A stretch of DNA of 6,186 nt from Firm-13 sp964579245 (GTDB lineage Bacteria; Bacillota; Clostridia; Saccharofermentanales; Saccharofermentanaceae). The notes below the pieces were generated by a model. That model made no database searches, was not told where the DNA came from, and was given only the letters and a program-made list of their open reading frames with translations. This document shows positions 1 to 6,181 of the stretch, piece by piece (the first letter of the stretch is position 1; every line of letters starts with the position of its first letter). The stretch lies in the NCBI GenBank assembly GCA_964579245.1, contig CAZOFY010000090.1:1-6186 (forward strand), given 5' to 3'. A program made the position numbers and the translations under genes.

Positions 1-1114
1 CGATGCCGGTGTAGCTCTGGATGATTTTGACGACTTTATTGCTGACGTTCTCGTCTGTATAGTCCGGCACGGGAACACCTAGGTCGCCGTTCGCATTCAT
101 CGTGACGGCGACTTCGACTGCCTGAAGGATCTGCTCGGTCGTGATGCCCGCGATGATGAAGTTGCCCTTGTCCAGAGCCTCCGGCCGTTCGGTGGAAGTG
201 CGGATACAGACGGCCGGGAAGGGGGCATGTACGGAGAGGAAGAAGCTTGACTCTTCCGGCAGAGTCCCTGAATCGGAGACGACGGCGAAGGCGTGGATTT
301 GCAGGTGGTTATAATCGTGGAAGCCCAGTGGCTTATTCTGCCGCACGCGCGGATCGAAGACGAAGCCTCTCTGCTCGATGAACTTGGCGCTGCGCGGGTG
401 GCAGGAGTAGAGGATGGGCATGTCGTAGGTTTCGGCCAAAGCGTTTACCGCATTCATGAGGCTCTCGAAGTTCGCCTGTGTGTCGATGTTTTCTTCGCGA
501 TGCGCGGACAGGAGGATGTAGCGGCCGTTTTCGAGACCGAGGCGCTCGAGGATCGTCGAGCTGCGGATTTTTTCGAGATTGGCGCGAAGGACCTCGGCCA
601 TCGGGGAGCCGGTGACGTAGGTGCGCTCTTTGGCGACGCCCTCGCTGTTCAGATAGCGACGCGCGTGTTCTGAATAGCACATGTTCACATCGGCAATGTG
701 ATCGACGATGCGGCGGTTGGTCTCTTCCGGCAGGCACTCGTCGAAGCAGCGGTTCCCAGCTTCCATATGGAAGAGTGGGATATGCAGGCGCTTCGCGGAG
801 TAGGCTGCGAGGCAGGAGTTCGTATCGCCCAGGACGAGGACCGCGTCCGGCTTCAGGTCGACCATCAGCGCGTAGCTTTTCGCGATGACGTTGCCGACCG
901 TCGCGCCCAGATCTTTGCCGACTACTTCGAGGAAGTGATCCGGCGCCCGGAGCCCGAGGTCATCGAAGAAGACCTGGTTCAATTCGTAATCGTAATTCTG
1001 GCCCGTGTGCACGAGGATCTGATCGAAGTACGTGTCGCACTTCTTGATTACGGCGGCCAGGCGGATGATCTCGGGACGGGTCCCGACGACGGTCATCAGT
1101 TTGAGCTTTGCCAT
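1..1114 (-). CDS. Non-hydrolysing UDP-N-acetylglucosamine 2-epimerase family protein, WbjD/FnlC/CapG-like (partial, C-terminus off the left edge)
   Basis: This cytoplasmic nucleotide-sugar enzyme inverts C2 of a UDP-HexNAc. The closest remembered relatives (WbjD/FnlC/CapG) make UDP-N-acetyl-L-fucosamine for O-antigen or capsule. The frame gives 371 residues and stays open at base 1. Relatives are about 375-385 residues, so only some ten residues should be missing. Visible landmarks are GTRPEIIRL (11-19), LGDTNS (95-100), HMEAGNRCFD (116-125), PEETNRR (129-135), SAHREEN (203-209), PLGFHDYN (262-269) and SDSGTLPEESS (280-290). These include counterparts of the WecB catalytic Asp, Glu and His (D97, E118, E130/131, H205). 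HMEAGNRCFD and GFHDYN favour the WbjD/FnlC branch over classic WecB, which has HxEAGLR. The ATG at 1114 follows AAGAGGTG closely, and upstream in-frame codons lack another start before a stop. GC is near 60%, unlike the genes to its right. Family assignment is secure. Exact substrate is inferred, because partner genes fnlA/fnlB (capE/capF) are not in view. Confidence 0.93.
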   Translation of the reverse strand, partial: MAKLKLMTVVGTRPEIIRLAAVIKKCDTYFDQILVHTGQNYDYELNQVFFDDLGLRAPDHFLEVVGKDLGATVGNVIAKSYALMVDLKPDAVLVLGDTNSCLAAYSAKRLHIPLFHMEAGNRCFDECLPEETNRRIVDHIADVNMCYSEHARRYLNSEGVAKERTYVTGSPMAEVLRANLEKIRSSTILERLGLENGRYILLSAHREENIDTQANFESLMNAVNALAETYDMPILYSCHPRSAKFIEQRGFVFDPRVRQNKPLGFHDYNHLQIHAFAVVSDSGTLPEESSFFLSVHAPFPAVCIRTSTERPEALDKGNFIIAGITTEQILQAVEVAVTMNANGDLGVPVPDYTDENVSNKVVKIIQSYTGI

Positions 1115-1118
1115 TTTA

Positions 1119-1126
1119 CACCTCTT
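1119..1126 (-). promoter_or_regulatory. Ribosome binding site of the 2-epimerase gene
   Basis: On the minus strand this reads AAGAGGTG, a near-perfect Shine-Dalgarno sequence, with GAGG six bases before the ATG at 1114. It fixes the start codon. The same octamer recurs at 1170-1177 and, as part of a shared 9-mer, at 1288-1295 without a start codon at proper distance. Confidence 0.8.
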
Positions 1127-1154
1127 CGTAGTTGCTCTCTCGCTAATCGGCTTC

Positions 1155-1168
1155 GAGGCGTTCGCCTC
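1155..1168 (-). other. Small GC-rich hairpin in the 2-epimerase leader
   Basis: GAGGCG (1155-1160) and CGCCTC (1163-1168) are perfect inverted arms. In RNA this gives a five- to six-pair stem with a very small loop. No U-run follows on either strand, so it is not a Rho-independent terminator. It sits in the predicted leader between the two AAGAGGTGT copies. A regulatory role is possible but unproven. Confidence 0.4.
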
Positions 1169-1217
1169 ACACCTCTTCGTTGCCCTCCTCAGCCCTCTCG
1201 AAAAGCATCGTCAGCGC

Positions 1218-1246
1218 ATTTCAATTCTGCTTCTCAAAATTGTCAA
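1218..1246 (-). promoter_or_regulatory. Candidate sigma-70/sigma-A promoter for the 2-epimerase gene
   Basis: On the minus strand the -35 is a perfect TTGACA (1246-1241). A 17-bp spacer follows, then TGAAAT (1223-1218) matching four of six -10 positions. Transcription would start near 1211, leaving a leader of about 97 nt before the ATG at 1114. The -35 lies in AT-rich DNA and the predicted start is at the GC step. A 7-bp direct repeat (GTCAAAG on the plus strand at 1242-1248 and 1264-1270, 22 bp apart) overlaps and precedes the -35 and could bind a regulator. This is motif matching only. Confidence 0.45.
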
Positions 1247-1393
1247 AGAATTCTTCGACTTCAGTCAAAGGAACAAAAAATCTATAACACCTCTTTAACA
1301 ATCAGCGTTCTCAAGTTGATTCGGAAAATCCATCATTCGAATACCGCCTATGAACTACAATCGAGGAAACTCTATAATTATTACTGACTAATT

Positions 1394-3727
1394 TCAAGTT
1401 TTCTCACTTAAATATAAATCCAATCGGGAGGATATTGACTCTGCCGCTTGTTCTGGCGTAACATCTCCAAGAAAACATTTCCTAGCTTCATCATACACAA
1501 TTAAGTCTACATTCATGTCATAAATAAGAAATGTCGTTGGTTTGGAAAGCATGTCTCGAAACAATTTTGCTGTTTGATCCTCTGGATACGGAAATGGAAG
1601 ATAGTAGTTCTCAGGACGTGAGATCTCATCATCATCCAAGCCCGATTCTTTTTCTCTTAAATACGCATTAATTGCATCCATTCTTTGGATATCCTCTGTA
1701 TCAGATAGAGGGGGGATCACTTGACTCCTCCCATCCATATACAATTCAAACTGCACTCCCAACATCGACTCTAAGGCAGTCTTTTCTATTGGTATAGAAC
1801 TAGATTCATTGTTGCGAAAATCGTCATAACCCATCTGCACTTCATCTGAAAGAAAAAAAGAGAGAACCTGCCAAGCATCCTCTTTTTTATCAGAAGAATC
1901 AGAAATCGCTAGACAGAAATCTGAAGTAAGTAATGGTTGTCCTTCGCCAGCATCAAGCAGTCCGATATAATCAGCATTCCCTGCAAATATCGAAGCATTT
2001 ACAAGAAAGGAATCGTAGGAGCCTATATCAGAGGGAATAAAAAGAAGATTCCCACTGGAAATTTGATCAACGACTGGAACCTTATCTTCGTAGTATTTCT
2101 CTCCGTTTTCCATACAGAATAGAAGCAGTTCCGCGAATTTTTCTTTATCAAATGTACCTTCCCGAGACAAGAATTCCGTTCGGAAACATGGCCACATAGT
2201 ATCGAATATGTTCCATTGTGTATCATGCTGCATAATATGTTCAATTTTTAAATTTGACTCGATATATGTTGATAAAGAAGAAAGAGAACCTCTAAGGTTA
2301 GCATCTTGGCGACACATCACTCCTGACATTCCAAAAAACGGAGTAATAAAGTAGTGCGCTTCATAATTTTTCGACGCATTCCAGACATTCTCGAGATAAT
2401 CATCAATATTGAAATTTTCATCATTCCCATAAAGAACGCGAAGATCCGTGAGCGCTGATGCATTCTCAAGAACTTCAATATACTCTGAGCTGACACAGAA
2501 AACATCTGGCATATTCTGCGAGAGGAGTTCGAGCAAAGCCTTCGCTTGTTTACTTGGATCAGCCGCTTTTTGCGATTCAGTTAGCACTGTCTCAGGATAC
2601 ACTTGAATGTTTAACGACAGATTGGGGTACAATGAACGAATTTTACCAGCATATTTCAAGAATTCTACTAAGGTTTGCTCCGATATACCAAGAATTGCAA
2701 TATTAAGTATCTCTGTTTCTACAGGACGCGAAGAGAAGGCAAAAAGTCCAATTTCGGTAGAATCAGATCCACTCGACCACAGCGACAGAGCAAGATAGGC
2801 TCCATCGTAAGATAAGATACTACCGATTCCCGAAAACCCTTCAAAGCGTTTATCAAGAATTTTATGTACATTATGTTCTGTTGTTTTCCATTCATACAAT
2901 GCGTAAGGAGAATTAATAAGAATACATGTTTTATTTTCTTCAACAGATGCAGTGATTCGAATTGACATGTAGTTACTCTCAGGAAAATTACTTAGTTCTC
3001 TACTTTGAATAATCGTTTTTCCATCATCTTTGAAATTCATCAAGCGTAAACTACTCCCAAACGCAAGAATATATATACTTCCATCTCCAACAGTTGTTAC
3101 TGCTGTAAATGTTTCATTGTCCTTGCTTTTGTTTTCGCACCTCAACTCCCCCGATGAAGAATAGGAAAAAAGACCCCCAACTGTAGCAATCCACAAGAAA
3201 TCACGACATGGATCATAACAGGCATCTGATATCGCGTTCCCCTCGAGATTTTCAAGGAGCACCTCTTTATGATTGGATAAATCCTCTGAGAATTTATGTA
3301 AGCTCGTTTGGATTTCCCAAAATGAATCTCCATTCGTCTCTGATAATACAATGCATTGCTTATCATTCGTAAGAAAGATGCGTTCTGGTCGTCCTTCACT
3401 GAAAAAGGACAAAGATGTAATCGAAAAATCACGGCTTTCTATTTCACCTAATATAAGTTGATATCCATCTTCATTAGACGCAAGCAGCCCTACTCGTCCG
3501 TTACAGACCGCTATATCTATAATTTGTATTGAATGATCATTAGACAACCATTGAAACAACGCCTCTGACATCGGCGTTGATCTCTTCTCAACAGCAAATA
3601 CTGCAGACACATCGTAATCCAAGACTTCCTTTGTTGTCCCGCAACTTGATGAAAGAAACAACAAGGAGAATGTTAGTACGATCGCAATTATATTGACGAC
3701 CAATGATTTTCGACCCTGCATTTCCAT
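1394..3727 (-). CDS. Putative lipoprotein with beta-propeller-like N-terminal half and solute-binding-protein-like C-terminal half
   Basis: This 777-residue protein is probably anchored on the outer face of the cytoplasmic membrane. Residues 8-28 form a hydrophobic signal ending at a lipobox-like LSSSC with Cys29; Ser at -3 is atypical. Residues about 60-335 are beta-rich. DFLWIATVGGLFSYSSSGE (176-194) resembles a repeat of the sensor-kinase-type propeller family, and SILSYDGAYLALSL (303-316) resembles a WD/PQQ-like blade. From about 340 the sequence looks like family 1 extracellular solute-binding proteins. It has an opening LNIAIL strand (341-346), the helix-strand pattern to QVYPE (375-379), PDVFCVSS (407-414), PFFGMSGVMCR (463-473), AWQVLSFFLSDEVQ (618-631) and PIEKTALE (646-653). 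The C-terminal helix has TPEQAAESISSRLDLYL (757-773). The ATG at 3727 directly abuts the ATPase stop; a second in-frame ATG at 3721 is an alternative start. It is probably translationally coupled to the ATPase and works with the transporter as receptor or sensor. Ligand and exact role are not recognised. Confidence 0.85.
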   Translation of the reverse strand: MEMQGRKSLVVNIIAIVLTFSLLFLSSSCGTTKEVLDYDVSAVFAVEKRSTPMSEALFQWLSNDHSIQIIDIAVCNGRVGLLASNEDGYQLILGEIESRDFSITSLSFFSEGRPERIFLTNDKQCIVLSETNGDSFWEIQTSLHKFSEDLSNHKEVLLENLEGNAISDACYDPCRDFLWIATVGGLFSYSSSGELRCENKSKDNETFTAVTTVGDGSIYILAFGSSLRLMNFKDDGKTIIQSRELSNFPESNYMSIRITASVEENKTCILINSPYALYEWKTTEHNVHKILDKRFEGFSGIGSILSYDGAYLALSLWSSGSDSTEIGLFAFSSRPVETEILNIAILGISEQTLVEFLKYAGKIRSLYPNLSLNIQVYPETVLTESQKAADPSKQAKALLELLSQNMPDVFCVSSEYIEVLENASALTDLRVLYGNDENFNIDDYLENVWNASKNYEAHYFITPFFGMSGVMCRQDANLRGSLSSLSTYIESNLKIEHIMQHDTQWNIFDTMWPCFRTEFLSREGTFDKEKFAELLLFCMENGEKYYEDKVPVVDQISSGNLLFIPSDIGSYDSFLVNASIFAGNADYIGLLDAGEGQPLLTSDFCLAISDSSDKKEDAWQVLSFFLSDEVQMGYDDFRNNESSSIPIEKTALESMLGVQFELYMDGRSQVIPPLSDTEDIQRMDAINAYLREKESGLDDDEISRPENYYLPFPYPEDQTAKLFRDMLSKPTTFLIYDMNVDLIVYDEARKCFLGDVTPEQAAESISSRLDLYLSEKT

Positions 3728-4399
3728 TCAGATCACTTCGCCGTCCATTATATAAATTGATCGGTCCGCCCAATCAGATACTTCTTTGTCATGCGTTGCA
3801 AAAAGAATCGTCTTGCCATTTTTATGAAGCATACGAAAGATACCAAGAATATCATTTTTTGTATCAGGGTCAAGGGATCCGGTTGGTTCATCGGCTAAAA
3901 TTATAGGTGCATCAAATATCAGAGAACGTGCTATTGCAATTCGCTGACGTTGACCACCGGACATCTCGCGGACGAGACGACCCGATAATTCTGGTATCAT
4001 CAGTCGATCAAGAATAGAGTCTACCTTCATGCGAATCTCTGCCGAAGATACCTTTGTGAATGTCATAGGGAGAGCAACATTATCAAAGCCCGATAAGTTC
4101 GGTATCAGAGCGAAATCCTGTAGAACAAACCCGATGTTGCGTCCTCGAAAGTTGTTCAGTTTATCCGCGGAAAGAATCGCCGGTTCTTCTCCCATAATGT
4201 GCAAACGTCCTGAGTCGGGCTTATAGAGGCAACCAATAACGTGTAATAGAGTCGATTTCCCCGAACCAGACGGGCCGGAGAACGAAATCCACTCCCCATG
4301 TTTTACAGTAAGGTCTATTTCTCTTAAAGCATGTATTCTCGCATTCTTCTTGGGTAGGAAAGATTTCGAAACTTTCTCCAAGCAAATAACTGACTCCAT
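3728..4399 (-). CDS. ABC transporter ATP-binding protein, LolD/MacB type
   Basis: This 223-residue cytoplasmic ATPase powers the adjacent FtsX-type permease. All nucleotide-binding motifs are intact: Walker A GPSGSGKST (42-50), Q-loop Gln in VLQDFALIP (92-100), signature MSGGQRQR (146-153), Walker B IILADEPTGSLD (166-177) with catalytic Glu171, and the switch His in ATHD (His203). DEPTGSLD and LQDFALIPNLSGFDNV are typical of the LolD/MacB/FtsE branch, whose members extrude substrates or act mechanically across the membrane and do not usually import nutrients. The length is standard for this branch. The ATG at 4399 has GAAAGGA (4413-4407) upstream and lies three bases after the permease stop. 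The gene ends TGA immediately before the lipoprotein ATG. Function as an ABC ATPase is secure. Substrate is unknown; the lactococcin-972-type export ATPases are a plausible comparison. Confidence 0.96.
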   Translation of the reverse strand: MESVICLEKVSKSFLPKKNARIHALREIDLTVKHGEWISFSGPSGSGKSTLLHVIGCLYKPDSGRLHIMGEEPAILSADKLNNFRGRNIGFVLQDFALIPNLSGFDNVALPMTFTKVSSAEIRMKVDSILDRLMIPELSGRLVREMSGGQRQRIAIARSLIFDAPIILADEPTGSLDPDTKNDILGIFRMLHKNGKTILFATHDKEVSDWADRSIYIMDGEVI

Positions 4400-4402
4400 A
4401 GA

Positions 4403-5677
4403 CTATTCCTTTCGCAAATCCGATAAATATGGTCGAGAAGAAGAGATGAGAAAACTCGGTAACATAAAAAGAGTAGTTGTTAGCAATAAAAATACGAGAC
4501 ACAAAACCATGTCTTGTGGGAAGAAAATAAGTTTTTCCAAGCTGTTCGATACAAAGCTTCCAGATTCTATTGAAATAAGAAAAGTGATTAATCCAATCAC
4601 CCAAGAGATGAGAATAACCGGGATGAATGTAAGATAGAACAATCCAATAATTCGAGTTGGTGATACCCCACAAATAGCAAGTAAACAAATCTCCTGATTT
4701 CGTTTGCGGATGGAAAGATTCACCGTTAACAGAGTCCCGCAAACACATAGTGCAAGGACAAGTATAACATTTCGGAGGGAGGTAGATATCTCCACTTGAT
4801 GTGTAGCGCGATACTCAGACAGAAGTTCTTTACCAATTATCGTCTTCCCGGGAATTTTACCTTCAAGCTGAGCAGCAATCTGTTCCGCCTCAGAGGGGTC
4901 CTCGAGCCGAAGGATATATTTCGCACCTTCACCACTACTTGTAATACTCTCACCATCCTTGCTTGTTGGTTGGAAAATAATGCCATCAACACATAATTCA
5001 TTCTCGTCGGAAAATCCCCCGAACCCAGATTCAAATTGTCCAAGACTTATAAAAAAAGTATCGAGAGTAGGGTTCTCATCTCCGCGACCGTAATATAAGA
5101 CTTGTGCAGAATCGTCAAGAAATCCCGTAATCTTAAGTTCTACATCCTTCATTACAAATGCGGGTTCTCGATTATCAACCAACGAGGGATATGTCTCCAT
5201 TTGCATTTGAATAATCTCACCTATTTGATAATGATTTCTTGCCTGAGATGCTAATACCACTTCATTGGGTTCATCCGGCCATGTGCCAGACATTAGTTTA
5301 TATTTAGCGTTCCCGTGCTTAAGATCCGTCAGAATATCAAGTAAAAGCTGTTTGCTGTAATCACTAGTAAGCGCGGCATTGTCAAAAGTCTGAGCGCAAG
5401 TAAATGATTCGACACCATCTATTTCCGAAATCAAGTCAAAAGCCGCCTGATACTCTTTTTCTAGGTTCTCGTTTCTCCCAAATGATCCTAATTTCAACTG
5501 TATGAAGATGTCTTGGTCGTACTTCGCTTGCTCAGCGAGCTCGATCTTGTATGTGTAATTTTTATACTGCGTAACAGAATATAATATGGCATACGTTAAC
5601 ACCACATAGATTATTACAGCAAATACATACAAGGCTTTGTTCCCGTAGAAAAATTTTACCAACAAACGGAAGCTCAT
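4403..5677 (-). CDS. FtsX/MacB-type ABC transporter permease
   Basis: This 424-residue membrane protein shows the four-helix MacB-like layout. TM1 lies at about 17-35. A large extracytoplasmic domain follows (about 40-295) with a MacB periplasmic-core signature (SGTWPDEPNEVVLASQARN at 130-148, then IGE). TM2 is at about 301-321, TM3 at about 343-368 and TM4 at about 389-412. After TM2, IRKRNQEICLLAICGVSPTRI (323-343) is the characteristic cytoplasmic coupling segment of FtsX-domain permeases. It is one complete MacB-length unit, not the roughly 650-residue eight-helix type common in lactococcin-972 loci. The start ATG at 5677 has a modest GGGGAT (5689-5684) upstream. The gene is followed after three bases by its ATPase. 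An intercistronic hairpin upstream suggests expression by read-through from the secreted-protein gene. It probably pairs as a homodimer with the ATPase dimer. Substrate is unknown. Confidence 0.92.
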   Translation of the reverse strand: MSFRLLVKFFYGNKALYVFAVIIYVVLTYAILYSVTQYKNYTYKIELAEQAKYDQDIFIQLKLGSFGRNENLEKEYQAAFDLISEIDGVESFTCAQTFDNAALTSDYSKQLLLDILTDLKHGNAKYKLMSGTWPDEPNEVVLASQARNHYQIGEIIQMQMETYPSLVDNREPAFVMKDVELKITGFLDDSAQVLYYGRGDENPTLDTFFISLGQFESGFGGFSDENELCVDGIIFQPTSKDGESITSSGEGAKYILRLEDPSEAEQIAAQLEGKIPGKTIIGKELLSEYRATHQVEISTSLRNVILVLALCVCGTLLTVNLSIRKRNQEICLLAICGVSPTRIIGLFYLTFIPVILISWVIGLITFLISIESGSFVSNSLEKLIFFPQDMVLCLVFLLLTTTLFMLPSFLISSSRPYLSDLRKE

Positions 5678-5706
5678 TAAGATATCCCCAATCTGACTTA
5701 TTGCTA

Positions 5707-5733
5707 AAATAGGAGCTTATTAAGCTCCTATTT
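5707..5733 (-). terminator. Intercistronic hairpin, probable leaky Rho-independent terminator or attenuator
   Basis: Two perfectly complementary 12-bp arms (5707-5718 and 5722-5733) enclose a 3-nt loop. The core AGGAGCTT/AAGCTCCT is flanked by A- and T-runs. On the minus strand the RNA ends in CCUAUUUUAGC, so the U-run is only four bases and partly paired, which predicts incomplete termination. It lies 23 bases after the stop of the secreted-protein gene and about 30 bases before the permease start. No clear promoter is seen between them. It probably lowers ABC gene expression relative to the secreted protein and may also stabilise the short transcript. Confidence 0.8.
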
Positions 5734-5755
5734 CAGATTTATATAATATCAAGAA

Positions 5756-6181
5756 CTAATATGCCCAGCCGGAAGCTCCATCGTATGGGTCAGTAACGCT
5801 CATTCCTTGAATAATTGGAGAAAAGTGAACTAGCCAAGCTCCATAACCTTTTGTACAGTTAGGTTCGTTTGAACTTACGCTAAATGATCTGCTTTCTGCT
5901 ACCCTTGTTCGCAATCCAATCCTTGATACATATCCATCATCATTTACATATCGACCTTGGTCATTCCAAATCTCAGAGGCAAGTGTTACATCAAATCCAT
6001 ATGTTTGTGCACATTGTTTTACCGTACATGAAACCACAGTATTGTCATCCAACAGTAGAATGTTGTTATAAAATTTGATAGATCCAGAAGAATCAGGTTG
6101 TGGTGTTTCAATGGCAGCTAGACTGGAAGTACATAGAACTAGCACAAGCACAGCAACAATAAACGGCAATATCTTCTTCAT
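5756..6181 (-). CDS. Small secreted protein of unknown function
   Basis: This 141-residue protein begins with a clear Sec signal peptide: MKK, a hydrophobic core about residues 4-18, and likely signal-peptidase-I cleavage after SSLA or SSLAA (22-23). A cysteine in the core (Cys17) lacks a lipobox, so a lipoprotein is unlikely. The mature part is about 118 residues, beta-rich, with Cys52, Cys57 and Cys109. It ends in an aromatic/glycine-rich tail (YGAWLVHF at 113-120, then DGASGWAY to the end). No family is recognised. Position, size and export signal ahead of an attenuator and an ABC permease/ATPase pair recall bacteriocin structural genes such as lactococcin 972, whose product also ends in aromatic residues, but I see no alignable similarity. 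It could also be an exported accessory or immunity protein. The ATG at 6181 is five bases from the window edge, so its ribosome binding site and promoter are outside view. The intact signal peptide supports this start. Confidence 0.8.
   Translation of the reverse strand: MKKILPFIVAVLVLVLCTSSLAAIETPQPDSSGSIKFYNNILLLDDNTVVSCTVKQCAQTYGFDVTLASEIWNDQGRYVNDDGYVSRIGLRTRVAESRSFSVSSNEPNCTKGYGAWLVHFSPIIQGMSVTDPYDGASGWAY

Larger units (their letters stand above)
1118..1180. repeat. 12-bp direct repeat containing the Shine-Dalgarno sequence, two exact copies 51 bp apart
   Basis: The plus-strand string ACACCTCTTCGT occurs at 1118-1129 and 1169-1180. On the minus strand both copies are preceded by a similar CGAGAG(A/G)GC-rich stretch, so the duplicated unit is probably nearer 25-35 bp with gaps. 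The 9-bp core ACACCTCTT occurs a third time at 1287-1295 in the AT-rich part. The left copy is the ribosome binding site of the 2-epimerase gene. The right copy leads into a TGA, not a start codon. Confidence 0.6.
1115..1393. other. 279-bp intergenic region between lipoprotein gene and 2-epimerase gene
   Basis: No gene of normal size is supported here. From right to left it holds an AT-rich stretch (1215-1393, about 35% GC) with no convincing terminator for the lipoprotein gene, then a candidate promoter (1218-1246). After that comes a GC-rich stretch (1115-1205, about 60% GC) with a duplicated AAGAGGTGT-containing segment and a small hairpin. The composition step at about 1200-1215 matches the boundary between the ABC module and the polysaccharide gene. 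Two very short frames (1167-1208, 13 codons; 1221-1301, 26 codons from TTG) lack ribosome binding sites and are not called. Confidence 0.7.

Noticed and set aside
1246..1255. AAGAATTCTT 10-bp palindrome as an operator or attachment site
   Set aside because: It is short and AT-rich, with no second copy or flanking integrase or tRNA gene seen. It is not enough to call a site.
1221..1301. 26-codon minus-strand frame from TTG, ending EEFFDNFEKQN
   Set aside because: The amphipathic ending looks protein-like, but there is no ribosome binding site or ATG, it overlaps the predicted promoter, and an in-frame stop lies directly upstream. It may be a gene remnant but cannot be supported.
293..1387. 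Plus-strand and alternative-frame open frames across 293-1387 (up to 229 codons)
   Set aside because: They are antisense or frame shadows of the high-GC 2-epimerase gene, whose minus-strand frame carries all the family motifs. They show no recognisable protein signatures.
1300..1393. Terminator after the lipoprotein gene
   Set aside because: I found only short imperfect inverted repeats (for example around GGAAAATCC at 1323-1331) with no stable stem plus U-run, so transcription may run on into the 2-epimerase gene or end by Rho.
4221..4748. 175-codon minus-strand frame overlapping permease and ATPase
   Set aside because: It is in a different frame from two well-identified genes and has no domain motifs. 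It is a shadow frame.
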